Below, one piece after another: positions 17,039 to 26,496 of a stretch of 64,000 nucleotides of DNA. The stretch is from the NCBI RefSeq assembly GCF_016735115.1, contig NZ_JAERQJ010000002.1:372001-436000 (forward strand), read 5' to 3'. Numbering within the stretch: position 1 is the first letter of the stretch; every line of letters starts with the position of its first letter. The notes beneath the pieces are model-generated. The model did not search any database. It saw only the letters and a program-made list of their open reading frames with translations, and was not told the origin of the DNA. A program made the translations under genes and the position numbers. This stretch comes from Aquimarina mytili. GTDB taxonomy: Bacteria > Bacteroidota > Bacteroidia > Flavobacteriales > Flavobacteriaceae.

Positions 17039-18997
17039 ATGAAAAATTTAATTTTTCCCTTACTTTTTATTTTATCAGTTTTTATTTTCTCCTGTAGCAG
17101 CGAAAGCGTTGGAGATTTAGTTCCACAAGAAATTACAGATGGATCAGAAGTTATTATACCTGATACTCCAGAAAATGTAATTACAACACCGTGTGGTTTT
17201 GACCTAGCTGGCGTTAGCGCCAATGAAACAGTTGTTATAGACTGTCTTTTAGACCTTAATGGTGAAACAGTAACCTTACCGGCTAATGTAATATTTGATT
17301 TTGCTGGTGGTGATATCATTAATGGTAAATTGATATTTGCCGGAGGTAAAATCGATGGAAGATTATTAAGTTCTAAACTTGATATTGAAGGAGAAGTAGA
17401 ACTTAAAGATCCTAAGTTTACATTTTATGCCGTACGTTGGGATCTTGTAGAAGGACAAACTAACGAAGATCAAGCACAAAAAAATGTAGCAATCTTAGAA
17501 GATACATTTGAATTTATTAAGACATTAAAAGGAAACACGGTTCAGATAAATAGATTAGATGCCTTTTTTGATGTAAGTAGAGTAACGAGTACAACTAGTA
17601 ATCAAAACTTTTACCCAAGTGTTGAAGCTATTAATGTACCTTCAGATTTTACATTAATAATGACCGAAAATACAAACCTAAGAGTAATTCCTACCAATAG
17701 AGGGTCTGGAGTATTATTAGCTGCCAGAGATGTAGAAAATGTAAATATTATTGGAGGTAACCTATGGGGAGATCGTGATCAGCACGTATATTCAAGACCA
17801 GACGCAGAAGAAGGGCAATTTTTATTAATGCTTCATGGTGCACGTAATGTGGTTGTTGATGGCGTAACCATGAGAATGGGGTCTGCCGGATCTATGAATA
17901 TCAACTCAATTGGGTTTACATATGAACCTCATTATATCGCATCTCGTGATATTGTAATTAAAAACTGTCTTGTAGAAGAAAGTAGAAGAATGAGTTTATC
18001 GATCACTGATGGACATGACATCCTTATAGAAAATAATACATTTGTTAATACAGGACGTCACAGAGAATTATCAGACGGTTCTACGGTAGGATATGCTATC
18101 AATATAGAAGCATTAAGAAGAAGAGATGAAGTAACTAATGAACTTATTTATTGGGAACGAGCATATGATATCATCATTAGAAATAATACAGAGCGTGGTA
18201 GTAGAATTGGTGGGATTACAGTTTCGATTGGAGAAACGGTAACGATTGAAAATAATAATATGGAGAGTAAAGTAGTATACTCGACAACAAACAATACCAA
18301 GATCATCAACAATACTTTTACAGCATCAGAGCAATCTGCAGGGTCACCGGCATTGATAGCAGGAGGAGAAGGTCCAACGGTATTTAATAACGAGGTATCG
18401 GGTAATACATTCTCTGGATATGGTGTAGCTATTGCAGCGTTTAACGATGATGTAAAAATTAACAATAACATCATTAACGAATGTATTAGTGGTATCCAAA
18501 TCAAGAATGCTACGAATATGACGATTAATGGAAACAAAATCACAAGTAGTAAAACATCAAGTAAAGGAGTTTCTGCACAGCTTACTACTGCTGATAATGT
18601 AACTATCATGGGGAATGATATCTCTGTACAAGGTAATCACCTATACTTTGTAGAGCTTAATCAAGGAGCTGGAGAAGAGAATTTTAATGTAATGGTAGAT
18701 AATAATATGTTCCGTACGCCTGTAAGTTCTGTATTCTCAAAAACTAATGGTGTTACTTTCCAGAATAATGATTCTCAAGGAGGATTACAATTAATCAATG
18801 CTTCTAAAATATCATTAGCAACTAACGATATTGTATCTCCTAGTCATGGTGTTCGTTTAAGCGAAGTAAATTCTGAAATATCGATAACTGGAAACAGTAT
18901 ATCGGTTCCTTCTGGATCTTTTGAATGTATCAAAGATGATTCAACAAATGCAAATGCAATCGGCGCTGATACAGGTAACACTTGTGGATCGAGATAA
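17039..18997 (+). CDS. Secreted right-handed beta-helix lipoprotein
   Basis: 652 aa. A lipoprotein signal (ILSVFIFSC, Cys19) is followed by a linker of about 35 residues, then a pectate-lyase-like start (GAPxx-type segment with FDFAGGDIINGKLIFAGG). From about residue 190 to 620 there are repeated IxxNxI/F steps (VIKNCLVEES, ILIENNTFVNTG, IIIRNNTERGS, MTINGNKITSS), the rungs of a parallel beta-helix. Such proteins in exopolysaccharide loci are often lyases, hydrolases or C5-epimerases acting on the polymer, or surface-binding proteins. No catalytic residues can be assigned by eye. It has its own strong terminator downstream. Confidence 0.82.
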   Translation: MKNLIFPLLFILSVFIFSCSSESVGDLVPQEITDGSEVIIPDTPENVITTPCGFDLAGVSANETVVIDCLLDLNGETVTLPANVIFDFAGGDIINGKLIFAGGKIDGRLLSSKLDIEGEVELKDPKFTFYAVRWDLVEGQTNEDQAQKNVAILEDTFEFIKTLKGNTVQINRLDAFFDVSRVTSTTSNQNFYPSVEAINVPSDFTLIMTENTNLRVIPTNRGSGVLLAARDVENVNIIGGNLWGDRDQHVYSRPDAEEGQFLLMLHGARNVVVDGVTMRMGSAGSMNINSIGFTYEPHYIASRDIVIKNCLVEESRRMSLSITDGHDILIENNTFVNTGRHRELSDGSTVGYAINIEALRRRDEVTNELIYWERAYDIIIRNNTERGSRIGGITVSIGETVTIENNNMESKVVYSTTNNTKIINNTFTASEQSAGSPALIAGGEGPTVFNNEVSGNTFSGYGVAIAAFNDDVKINNNIINECISGIQIKNATNMTINGNKITSSKTSSKGVSAQLTTADNVTIMGNDISVQGNHLYFVELNQGAGEENFNVMVDNNMFRTPVSSVFSKTNGVTFQNNDSQGGLQLINASKISLATNDIVSPSHGVRLSEVNSEISITGNSISVPSGSFECIKDDSTNANAIGADTGNTCGSR

Positions 18998-19030
18998 TAA
19001 ATCATCGTACGAACGATTTAATTATAATTT

Positions 19031-19063
19031 AAAAAAGGGATGCTCATAAGCATCCCTTTTTTT
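19031..19063 (+). terminator. Intrinsic terminator after the beta-helix gene
   Basis: A 7-bp GC-containing stem (GGGATGC 19037-19043, GCATCCC 19050-19056), 6-nt loop, A6 before and T7 after. A textbook intrinsic terminator; the flanking A/T tracts would extend the stem. Confidence 0.9.
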
Positions 19064-19126
19064 GTGATCACATTATTGTATACTGGTAACAAAAGTTACA
19101 TGAAACCCCTCCTCTTAATTATATTA

Positions 19127-19140
19127 GGGGAATTTACCCC
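19127..19140 (+). promoter_or_regulatory. GGGG-N6-CCCC candidate operator (site B)
   Basis: AGGGGAATTTACCCCTATTT matches site C (41763) at 19 of 20 positions. It lies 100 bp before the second MBOAT start codon and 16 bp before TATTTTTG, where a -33 box would be expected. A further ACCCCT 31 bp upstream (19105-19110) repeats the right half of the site, three helical turns away. Confidence 0.6.
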
Positions 19141-19156
19141 TATTTTCATTCCTACT

Positions 19157-19187
19157 TATTTTTGTACATAAATAAAATGTATATTTG
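19157..19187 (+). promoter_or_regulatory. Two predicted -7 elements before MBOAT copy 2
   Basis: TATTTTTG (19157-19164) and TATATTTG (19180-19187) both match TAnnTTTG. There is no good -33 TTG for the first; the GGGG-N6-CCCC site occupies that position, as for an activator-dependent promoter. Confidence 0.5.
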
Positions 19188-19240
19188 GCACTTATTTAAA
19201 AGCCCCCACTTCTTTTTACTTTAAATTTTAACACTTAACA

Positions 19241-20677
19241 ATGTTATTTAATTCTTTAGAATTTTTAATATTCTTACCGGTAGTTTTTATCCTATACTGG
19301 TTTGTAGTTCATAAAAAACTAAGATCTCAAAACTTTCTCATATTGTTGGCTAGTTATGTTTTTTATGGCTGGTGGGATTGGCGGTTTCTATCCCTTATTA
19401 TCTTTAGTTCAACAATAGATTTTTTGATTGGGGTTTTCTTGTCAAAAACAGAAAAAACAAGTACTAGAAAATTACTCTTAACCAGCAGTATTTTGGTAAA
19501 TATTGGGTTTTTGGGATTCTTTAAATACTACAATTTTTTCTTAGAAAGTTTTATAGATGCCTTTACCTTTTTTGGACAAAGTATATCTGCCGAACGATTG
19601 CATATAATTTTACCTGTAGGGATAAGTTTTTATACGTTTCAAACTTTAAGTTATACGATTGATGTTTATAAAAAGAAATTAGAACCTACCAAAGATGTAG
19701 TAGCTTTCTTTGCTTTTGTGAGTTTCTTCCCTCAGTTAGTTGCGGGACCAATAGAGAGAGCTACCAATCTCTTACCACAATTCTATACCCAAAGAAAATT
19801 TGAATACAATAAAGCTGTTGATGGCCTTCGACAAATATTATGGGGATTATTCAAAAAAATTGTGATTGCAGATAATGCTGCTAAGTTTGCAAATATCATA
19901 TTTGATAGTTCAGCTGACTATTCGGGAAGCACACTGGTATTAGGAGCCGTATTCTTTGCTTTTCAGATTTATGGAGATTTTTCAGGATATTCAGATATCG
20001 CTATAGGTACCTCAAGATTATTTGGTTTTAACCTTATGCGAAATTTTGCTTTTCCATATTTCTCAAGAGATATTGCAGAGTTTTGGCGTAGATGGCACAT
20101 TTCTTTATCAACATGGTTTAGAGATTACTTGTATATCCCATTAGGAGGTAGTCGAGGAGGCACCTGGATGAAAATCAGAAATACATTTATTATATTTATT
20201 GTAAGTGGATTTTGGCATGGTGCCAACTGGACATTTATTGTTTGGGGATTTTTGAATGCCCTATATTTTCTGCCGCTGATGTTATTAAATAAAAACCGGG
20301 TTAACACCGATATTGTAGCAAAAAATAGAGTTTTTGCCAATGTAAAAGAGATCTTACAGATCTTTATTACATTTTCGCTTACCACAATAGCATGGGTATT
20401 TTTTAGGGCAGAAAATATAACACATGCTTTTGTGTATTTATCTGAGATTTTTTCGGCTTCTCTATTTCAGATGCCCGAATTTTTTCCAGTGCAAGTTATA
20501 TTTTTCATTATTGTATTTGTAATTATAGAATGGTTGCAACGAGATAAAGAACATGCTTTAGAATTTGAAAATACAAAAATGCCACGATTGGTTCGGTTTG
20601 CTTTTTATTACCTGCTTATTGCTGTGATATTTTTGTTTGGAGGACAGCAACAAGAATTTATTTACTTTCAATTTTAA
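19241..20677 (+). CDS. MBOAT-family O-acyltransferase (AlgI/DltB-like), copy 2
   Basis: 478 aa polytopic protein with the same signature blocks as copy 1: IYGDFSGYSDIAIG, FWRRWHISLS, YIPLGGS and GFWHGANWTF (catalytic His326), and the FIYFQF end. The start region and the block around FWRRWH are nearly identical to copy 1 at DNA level, supporting duplication within the locus. It is followed 5 bp later by its SGNH-like partner. It should transfer an acyl group to the polysaccharide on the periplasmic side. Expression is probably driven by the promoter with the GGGG-N6-CCCC element just upstream. Confidence 0.92.
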   Translation: MLFNSLEFLIFLPVVFILYWFVVHKKLRSQNFLILLASYVFYGWWDWRFLSLIIFSSTIDFLIGVFLSKTEKTSTRKLLLTSSILVNIGFLGFFKYYNFFLESFIDAFTFFGQSISAERLHIILPVGISFYTFQTLSYTIDVYKKKLEPTKDVVAFFAFVSFFPQLVAGPIERATNLLPQFYTQRKFEYNKAVDGLRQILWGLFKKIVIADNAAKFANIIFDSSADYSGSTLVLGAVFFAFQIYGDFSGYSDIAIGTSRLFGFNLMRNFAFPYFSRDIAEFWRRWHISLSTWFRDYLYIPLGGSRGGTWMKIRNTFIIFIVSGFWHGANWTFIVWGFLNALYFLPLMLLNKNRVNTDIVAKNRVFANVKEILQIFITFSLTTIAWVFFRAENITHAFVYLSEIFSASLFQMPEFFPVQVIFFIIVFVIIEWLQRDKEHALEFENTKMPRLVRFAFYYLLIAVIFLFGGQQQEFIYFQF

Positions 20678-20682
20678 GTAAA

Positions 20683-21612
20683 ATGAAACGATTTTTTAAA
20701 ACATTACTGATTTTTATAATTCCGTTAGCCGTTGTAACACTGGTATTCGAGATATACCTAAGAACAATGAATACTGAATACAAACAAAAAATCACAGGTT
20801 TATCGGCTAATTATAATACTATAGAGATATTGGCTCTGGGTAATTCTCATGCGTATAATGGCGTAGATCCAAGACAGTTTGATTTAGAGGCTTATAATAT
20901 GGCCGCTGGTAATCAATCCTTATATTTTGATAAACGAATTACATTGAAACATATTGATAGTTTAAAAAACTTGAAATATGTATTGATTAGCTTTGATCAG
21001 CACTCTTTATATTTTTCGAGCCAGGGGATTCGTGATACTTGGTTATATTATGATTATGATATTAAATATAAAGACAAGACCGAGTTTTGGAATGATATAT
21101 CACATTTTTGGTTAGGGTATACACCTAGAATTGCGGTCTCAATAGTAAAAGATAAATTGCTTGAACAGTTTAAAGATACACGAAGCCACAGTGAAGAAGT
21201 TATAAAAGGTTTTATGCCGCATTACGGAAGCGTTGCAAATTCTTTTACTCCCGCTGGTATAAAGAAAAAAGCGAATTATTTTAATAGAGAAGTACAAAAC
21301 TCTATTGAACGAGAAGAAAACCTTGCAGATTTAGATGATTTTATAACTCAACTCAAAAAAAAGGACATTACTCCTATCCTATTTACATTACCAATGTATA
21401 CTGACATCTATCCGCATTTAATCAAAGAATATGTAAATCAAAATAAGAAAGATGCCCAATACTTAACAGAAAAGCATAATATTCAACACTGGGATTTTTC
21501 TGACGGCGGTGAGGATAAATCTCTTTTTTATAACAATGATCATCTCAATCAAAAAGGTGCAGAATTCTTTTCTAAAAAAATGAATATGCAACTCAAAAAG
21601 TTATTGCAATAG
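20683..21612 (+). CDS. SGNH-like accessory protein of MBOAT copy 2
   Basis: 309 aa. An N-terminal signal anchor (about 5-24) is followed by a predicted periplasmic SGNH-like domain: LALGNSHAYNGVDP, where the Ser of GNSH is the usual nucleophile, then YNMAAGNQSLYFD, and near the end NNDHLNQKGAEFF with the Asp-x-x-His-like pair. It pairs with the MBOAT encoded 5 bp upstream, as AlgJ/DltD-type proteins do. It resembles the protein at 28246 in overall form (anchor, GNSH or GSRS block, N/DGHHL-type end) more than the one at 6593. An AT-stem terminator lies between it and the convergent CapK-like gene. Confidence 0.8.
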   Translation: MKRFFKTLLIFIIPLAVVTLVFEIYLRTMNTEYKQKITGLSANYNTIEILALGNSHAYNGVDPRQFDLEAYNMAAGNQSLYFDKRITLKHIDSLKNLKYVLISFDQHSLYFSSQGIRDTWLYYDYDIKYKDKTEFWNDISHFWLGYTPRIAVSIVKDKLLEQFKDTRSHSEEVIKGFMPHYGSVANSFTPAGIKKKANYFNREVQNSIEREENLADLDDFITQLKKKDITPILFTLPMYTDIYPHLIKEYVNQNKKDAQYLTEKHNIQHWDFSDGGEDKSLFYNNDHLNQKGAEFFSKKMNMQLKKLLQ

Positions 21613-21654
21613 TTAAAAAGAAGTATTATCTAAGGATATAAACGGTATTGTTCT

Positions 21655-21680
21655 AAAAATACGTCACTTGGAGTATTTTT
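21655..21680. terminator. Bidirectional terminator between convergent units
   Basis: AAAAATAC (21655-21662) and GTATTTTT (21673-21680) form an 8-bp perfect stem with a 10-nt loop, A-run on one side and T-run on the other. It lies between the ends of the plus-strand MBOAT/SGNH pair and the 18-gene minus-strand operon, and could serve both. Confidence 0.65.
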
Positions 21681-21697
21681 ATTATCAATTACTCCCC

Positions 21698-23077
21698 TTA
21701 AACATCTTTTAAAGAGTTCTTAACGATTCTAAACTTACCACTTTTCTCTACAGGAATTTCATCAACATATTTCAATATTATCTTCATTTTATGCCCAACT
21801 CTATCCCTAAGATTCTTAAGAAAAATTTCTTCATACTTAGCAGTATATTCTTTTTCATCTTTTTCAATCAGTACAACGATCTCCTCTACGATATCTTGTT
21901 GAATTTGGAACTTTACAATCCCCTTTACACCTTTAAGACTATTAGAAATATTGCCTAAGTTAATTTTACCAATTTCTTCAGAATAAATGTAATCAGATAT
22001 TCGGCCTAAAATTTCTTTAACTAATGGATTATTATTGCCACAAGTACAGGTTTCATCACTTAATTCAATTTGATCCCCTATATCATATCGTATAAGTGGT
22101 GTGCCATGAGTATTAAAAGAAGTAATCACCAATCTTCCTTTTTGAGAAGGGTTAAAATTGTCATCAAAAACTTCAAAGACACCACTTTGTAGTTCTAAGT
22201 GTAATTTCTTGTTTTTACATTCTAATATAAAAGGCGCCCCTTCCGAAGAAGCATACTGATTATATAAGTTGGTCTTAAAATAGCCTTCAAGCACAGTACG
22301 AATATCATCTGTAATAGTCTCGGCAGTAGGAAATATAGCTTTTATGGTTCCGGCAGGAAAATCAATATTATTCGCCATACCATACTTAGCAATTTCATAC
22401 ATAGTAGAAGGAAAACCAACCATATACTCGGGTGCATACTTTATCAAATCCCTTACGTAATACTCCAGGTATTTATTATGAATATGAAATGTTGAGTAAT
22501 ATCGTACATTATAAAAGTGGTCCGTTTTCCAAAACCTGTTTTTCTTAATATCACGATTACTCAGAAGGCTTTTACCACTAAACCAGGCCGTTTTTTTCCC
22601 TAATTTGTATCCAAAGCTATTTCTAAAATTATCAAGTATCGCAAATCGTTCTTCAATATCATCGAAAGTAAATACTACTTCAAGAGACTTACCGGTAGTC
22701 CCTCCAGTTTTAGAAACCCCTCCCTCGCTTTTTTTTATGGTATATACATCCTTTATATTTTGTCTTAAAACTTCCTTATCGACTATAGGTAGTTTTGTAA
22801 TATTAGTAAGATCATCTGGAGATTCTATACCAGAAAGAGAGGTTTTATAGTATGATGATTTATCCTGTACATAAGTAATAAATCTTTTATACTTTTCTTT
22901 CTGAACATTTTTTAACTCCTCGAGAGATAATGTACTATTCTTTTTATAATGGTTTAAAAAGCCAATATACTTTTTAGAATACCTTTTTCTGTAGGCCAGG
23001 ATGTTATATAGAGAAACTATCCAATTTTGGATAAAATGGGGTGACTTTGAATAAATTTGTTCTTTAATATTTCCCAT
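21698..23077 (-). CDS. CapK / phenylacetate-CoA ligase-like AMP-forming protein
   Basis: 459 aa member of the ANL (AMP-binding) superfamily, in the CapK/PaaK-like group common in capsule loci. Visible are the phosphate-binding loop SKTGGTTGKS, NQYASSEGAP (adenine/acyl site), LVITSFNTHGTPLIRYDIGD with the hinge Asp, and a C-terminal lobe with the conserved Lys region (EKSGKFRIV). It would adenylate a carboxylic acid and possibly pass it to a thiol. It is the last gene of the 18-gene operon, which also encodes a free carrier protein, so loading that carrier is one option. Substrate unknown; CapK itself has no settled function. Confidence 0.85.
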   Translation of the reverse strand: MGNIKEQIYSKSPHFIQNWIVSLYNILAYRKRYSKKYIGFLNHYKKNSTLSLEELKNVQKEKYKRFITYVQDKSSYYKTSLSGIESPDDLTNITKLPIVDKEVLRQNIKDVYTIKKSEGGVSKTGGTTGKSLEVVFTFDDIEERFAILDNFRNSFGYKLGKKTAWFSGKSLLSNRDIKKNRFWKTDHFYNVRYYSTFHIHNKYLEYYVRDLIKYAPEYMVGFPSTMYEIAKYGMANNIDFPAGTIKAIFPTAETITDDIRTVLEGYFKTNLYNQYASSEGAPFILECKNKKLHLELQSGVFEVFDDNFNPSQKGRLVITSFNTHGTPLIRYDIGDQIELSDETCTCGNNNPLVKEILGRISDYIYSEEIGKINLGNISNSLKGVKGIVKFQIQQDIVEEIVVLIEKDEKEYTAKYEEIFLKNLRDRVGHKMKIILKYVDEIPVEKSGKFRIVKNSLKDV

Positions 23078-23079
23078 AT

Positions 23080-24213
23080 TTAATTAGAAGTTAGTGATAT
23101 ATAAAAATCTTCAAAAGCCTTGACACCAGATTTAATATCGTATCCATGTTCTTTAATTTTATCAAAATTATTTGCTCTTTTATACTTATGGGCTTCCAAA
23201 ATTTTATCTGCCCATACAGAAGGAGCATCTTCTATTGAAAGAAAAGAAATATCATCCGTAATATGTACTTCATTTGTTATGGTATCTGAAGCAAAGATTT
23301 TAAGTCCGGCGGCTTGTGCTTCAATTAAGGTAACCGGTAATCCTTCATATAATGAAGGAAAAACAAAAATATCCAGCATTTGACAAAGACCAGGAATATC
23401 ACTTCTCAAACCTAAAAAGTGTACTTTATGATCGATAGCGAGCTGCTTAGCTTCATTTTCGATAGTTTTACGTAATGGTCCATCCCCAATAAGCACTAAA
23501 CTACAATCCTCTTTTTTCTGAAGTGTCTTTTGAAAAACCTTAAGTAAATATGTATGGTTTTTGGGATCTGTAAAATTTCCGATATGTCCAATAACAAGTT
23601 GATCCTCTAAACTATTTTCTTTCTTATATTTTTCAGATATTTCTGTATTGTATGCAAACTTTTCTGCGTCAATGGCATTATTCATTATTTTAAAAGGTTG
23701 CTCGGCTCCAAATAACCAGTTCCCTGCTTTTTCTCCACAGGAAAAATAATGTGTAGTATGATTATGAATGCGTTTCTTAAGTCTAAATTTAACCGATTTT
23801 TTAAGGGCTTCTTTTGCACTTTTAGGATGTAATAAGTCTTTAAGTTTTATCTGTTCTGTTGCAGTATGAGCATGGGCAATTCGATATGGAATTTTATATT
23901 CTTCAGCAATTTTGAGTACAAAACTGGTAAATGTATTAAGGTGAGAATGAACAACGGTATACTCGTTATGCTCTTTAAAAAAGGCTCTTAATTCTTTATA
24001 ATAGTTTGCTGGAAAAAATGGATTAATTGTAGACAATCTATAGATCACTCCTCCCAAACTTTCGATTTCTTCATCAAAGGCGCCTTTTTCTTGGCGGTGT
24101 ACCAAAAAATCAAATTGAACTTTTTCTCTATCAAGGTTACGATAGTAGTTCATGATCATTGATTCTGCCCCTCCACGTCCCATAATTGTAAAAACTTGTA
24201 AAATTCTGATCAT
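23080..24213 (-). CDS. GT4 glycosyltransferase
   Basis: 377 aa GT-B enzyme starting ILQVFTIMGRGGAESMIMNYYR, the usual GT4 opening with a Gly-rich acceptor/donor loop. C-terminal lobe: VIGHIGNFTDPKNHTYLL, LIGDGPLRKTIE, and FPSLYEGLPVTLIEAQAAGL, with the EX7E-type Glu residues that hold the nucleotide sugar. It presumably adds one residue to the lipid-linked repeat unit. Genes on either side are 2-3 bp away, so it is firmly part of the big operon. Confidence 0.9.
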   Translation of the reverse strand: MIRILQVFTIMGRGGAESMIMNYYRNLDREKVQFDFLVHRQEKGAFDEEIESLGGVIYRLSTINPFFPANYYKELRAFFKEHNEYTVVHSHLNTFTSFVLKIAEEYKIPYRIAHAHTATEQIKLKDLLHPKSAKEALKKSVKFRLKKRIHNHTTHYFSCGEKAGNWLFGAEQPFKIMNNAIDAEKFAYNTEISEKYKKENSLEDQLVIGHIGNFTDPKNHTYLLKVFQKTLQKKEDCSLVLIGDGPLRKTIENEAKQLAIDHKVHFLGLRSDIPGLCQMLDIFVFPSLYEGLPVTLIEAQAAGLKIFASDTITNEVHITDDISFLSIEDAPSVWADKILEAHKYKRANNFDKIKEHGYDIKSGVKAFEDFYISLTSN

Positions 24214-24216
24214 GTA

Positions 24217-25104
24217 CTAGACTTGATTTTTTGTTTTTAATCGTATGTATAAATTCAATGCTACCCCAAATGGAATAGCCATAATGGTAATCAATTTCCT
24301 TGGAGATTCCTGAATAAACTTCCCATTCTTAATAAAGATAGAGCTGGATACATAATGAATTGCATTCTTAAATTTATCTTTAAACGTTTTTGCCAAACGC
24401 ATTCTATTTTTTCTCGAGAATGCGAATCCATTTGGATGTCTTCTGTATTGTTTTAGCATATTCATACTAGAACCATCTGGCATATACTCTACAATACATA
24501 ATACTTCGTTTAAAGTCAAAAGTTGATAATCCTGATCAATTAATTGATAGAGGTACCCAAGGGGTACAAATCTTTCGCCTTCAAAAAGAGGATATTTGGG
24601 ATATTTTTTCACAACTTCTGTTCTATAAACCAGCTTTTTATCACCCTGAGCATGATGAATATTATATAAATCATACATTGTTGTTTTTTTCAATGTATCA
24701 GGAATTTTTGTACCTATTATCTTTCCGTTCACATCGGCATCAAGTCCTACCATTCCGGCATATTGATCTGATCCATTGGTTTTCCAGAAAGAAATAATTT
24801 TTTCTACTGCATCATCAGGCATATAATCATCAGAATCAATACAAACGTTTAATTCGGTTTCAATCAAATCATAGGCTGTATTGTGTGCACCATGCATCCC
24901 TTGATTTTTTTGATAATGATACTGTATCTGGATTTTACCTTCTGCAACCCATCCTTCAACTACTTTTTTAGTATCATCAGAAGAGCCATCATCAATAATC
25001 AACCATATAAAATCATTATTTGTCTGTCGTACCAGACTATCATAACAATTCCCTAAGCAATATGCCCGATTATAACTTGGTGTAAAAACAGTTAAGGTCT
25101 TCAT
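24217..25104 (-). CDS. GT2 glycosyltransferase
   Basis: 295 aa GT-A enzyme. The N-terminal domain reads TVFTPSYNRAYCLGNCYDSLVRQT, then WLIIDDGSSDDTKK (UDP-binding Asp region) and VCIDSDDYMPDDAVEKI, whose SDD is the metal-binding DXD equivalent. No membrane helices. It adds a sugar to the repeat unit at the cytoplasmic face. Encoded between the polymerase-like and GT4 genes with short gaps. Confidence 0.9.
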   Translation of the reverse strand: MKTLTVFTPSYNRAYCLGNCYDSLVRQTNNDFIWLIIDDGSSDDTKKVVEGWVAEGKIQIQYHYQKNQGMHGAHNTAYDLIETELNVCIDSDDYMPDDAVEKIISFWKTNGSDQYAGMVGLDADVNGKIIGTKIPDTLKKTTMYDLYNIHHAQGDKKLVYRTEVVKKYPKYPLFEGERFVPLGYLYQLIDQDYQLLTLNEVLCIVEYMPDGSSMNMLKQYRRHPNGFAFSRKNRMRLAKTFKDKFKNAIHYVSSSIFIKNGKFIQESPRKLITIMAIPFGVALNLYIRLKTKNQV

Positions 25105-25118
25105 TTTGTATAATTTTG

Positions 25119-26213
25119 TTAACTATAATAAATCAAATACATAAAGTAGGTAAATCCAAAATACCCCAGTACTACCCTACCAATAGCTACATGTTGATTT
25201 TTAAAAAATTGTTGCTTTAGAAATGGATAGATAATCACAAGGGCCATCATAAACCAAGATAAATATGCAAATCGATTAGAAAAATTAGCACGAATTACTA
25301 GTATCCAAAAGGCATTACAGATTACATATACATTAAATAACTGATGGTATAAAACATCTTCATACTTCCGCTTAAAAATAAAATACCACCCTGCATATAC
25401 TGCCCCTGCACTATAGATTAAAAAATCCCATCGGAACCCCGTTTTCCCATACGATTCACCACTGGTATTCTCTGATAAATATCCGCCCAAACGCTCCTCG
25501 GCAAACCCAAGACTACCAAACAGTGATTCCCAAAATCCACCAAGTGCTAATGACAAAGGAATCGCAATAAACCATCCTATAATATACGTTTTAGGTCTAT
25601 TATAAAAATACGCCAGTGCATAGGCTAATGCAGGCAGCATTACTGTTTGGTGCACCAATGTTGCTAATACCATAAATGCGACCATTACTGGTACTCTTTT
25701 ATGATATGATAGTCCCAATAAAAAAATTGAGGTTGCCATTCCGTTTCTCATTCCATTAACTCCATATGTCCAAAACGAAAATGAAATAACAAGTAGTAAA
25801 AAACTATAGTACCAATATTCTTTAAAAAAAGAAATAGAAACTCTATACATTGGATATATATAAATCAATGCACAAGAAGCAAAGAAAAATTTTGCACTCA
25901 TCACTGAGGAGCAAAATTTCATAAAGATATTGAACGCTATATCCTTATCCGTATTGGCAGGTGCCCCGCTAGCATAATTCTTATATTGTATGTCATAGTT
26001 CCCCATATCACCAAATAGATAACTAATCGGCCTGAAACCCATATAAACAACAATAAAAAATAAGAGAACATAACCCATCCCGTTGATGAATGTAACGTTT
26101 TTCTGGTCATGTAATGATAACATATAAGTGTGTAATAACGTAAACGCAACTATACCCAGGCATATATTAATATACACATCAAAATACTTTATTACGGGTA
26201 TGAAATCAAACAC
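25119..26213 (-). CDS. EpsG/Wzy-like polysaccharide polymerase
   Basis: 364 aa, very hydrophobic with about ten predicted membrane helices. Central segments resemble the EpsG family: SFSFWTYGVNGMRNGMATSIFLLGLSY (RNGxA motif) followed by VLATLVHQTVMLPA. Such proteins polymerise lipid-linked repeat units in the periplasm. It is the only Wzy candidate in the window and shares an operon with the only Wzx candidate. It sits 46 bp downstream of the carrier-protein gene. Confidence 0.82.
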   Translation of the reverse strand: MFDFIPVIKYFDVYINICLGIVAFTLLHTYMLSLHDQKNVTFINGMGYVLLFFIVVYMGFRPISYLFGDMGNYDIQYKNYASGAPANTDKDIAFNIFMKFCSSVMSAKFFFASCALIYIYPMYRVSISFFKEYWYYSFLLLVISFSFWTYGVNGMRNGMATSIFLLGLSYHKRVPVMVAFMVLATLVHQTVMLPALAYALAYFYNRPKTYIIGWFIAIPLSLALGGFWESLFGSLGFAEERLGGYLSENTSGESYGKTGFRWDFLIYSAGAVYAGWYFIFKRKYEDVLYHQLFNVYVICNAFWILVIRANFSNRFAYLSWFMMALVIIYPFLKQQFFKNQHVAIGRVVLGYFGFTYFMYLIYYS

Positions 26214-26259
26214 TATATATTACTTTAGATATTACTAGCGGTTACTAATTTAATGCACT

Positions 26260-26496
26260 CTATTGTTTTTTCTCTTTTATTGCGTCTAACATTTCTCCAA
26301 CATTTTTCCATTCAAGGATTTGAGCACTGGTAAATTTAATACCAAAATGCTTTTCAATCTCTACAACTAAATAAATATGGTTGATAGAATCCCACTCATC
26401 TATATCATTTGCAGTGGTTTCGTTGGTGAGAACAATGTCATCATTTTCTAATACTTCACGAAAAAGTGATGTCAATTCGTTATGAACGTCATTCAT
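26260..26496 (-). CDS. Free-standing acyl carrier protein
   Basis: 78 aa acidic helical protein with DEWDSINHIYLVVEIEKHFG; Ser37 in the DSI motif is the expected phosphopantetheine site. It is too distinct in context to be the fatty-acid AcpP: its ATG overlaps the stop of the FkbH-like gene by 4 bp, so the two are translated together. In FkbH systems the partner ACP holds the glyceryl thioester made from 1,3-bisphosphoglycerate. Here the ACP lies in a block with an SGNH protein and an MBOAT, parallel to DltC in D-alanylation. Phosphopantetheinylation and cargo are inferred. Confidence 0.9.
   Translation of the reverse strand: MNDVHNELTSLFREVLENDDIVLTNETTANDIDEWDSINHIYLVVEIEKHFGIKFTSAQILEWKNVGEMLDAIKEKKQ

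Noticed and set aside
17039..18997. The repeated IxxNxI steps considered as a DNA repeat array
   Set aside because: The periodicity is in the protein (beta-helix rungs); the DNA is not repeated closely enough to be a tandem repeat.
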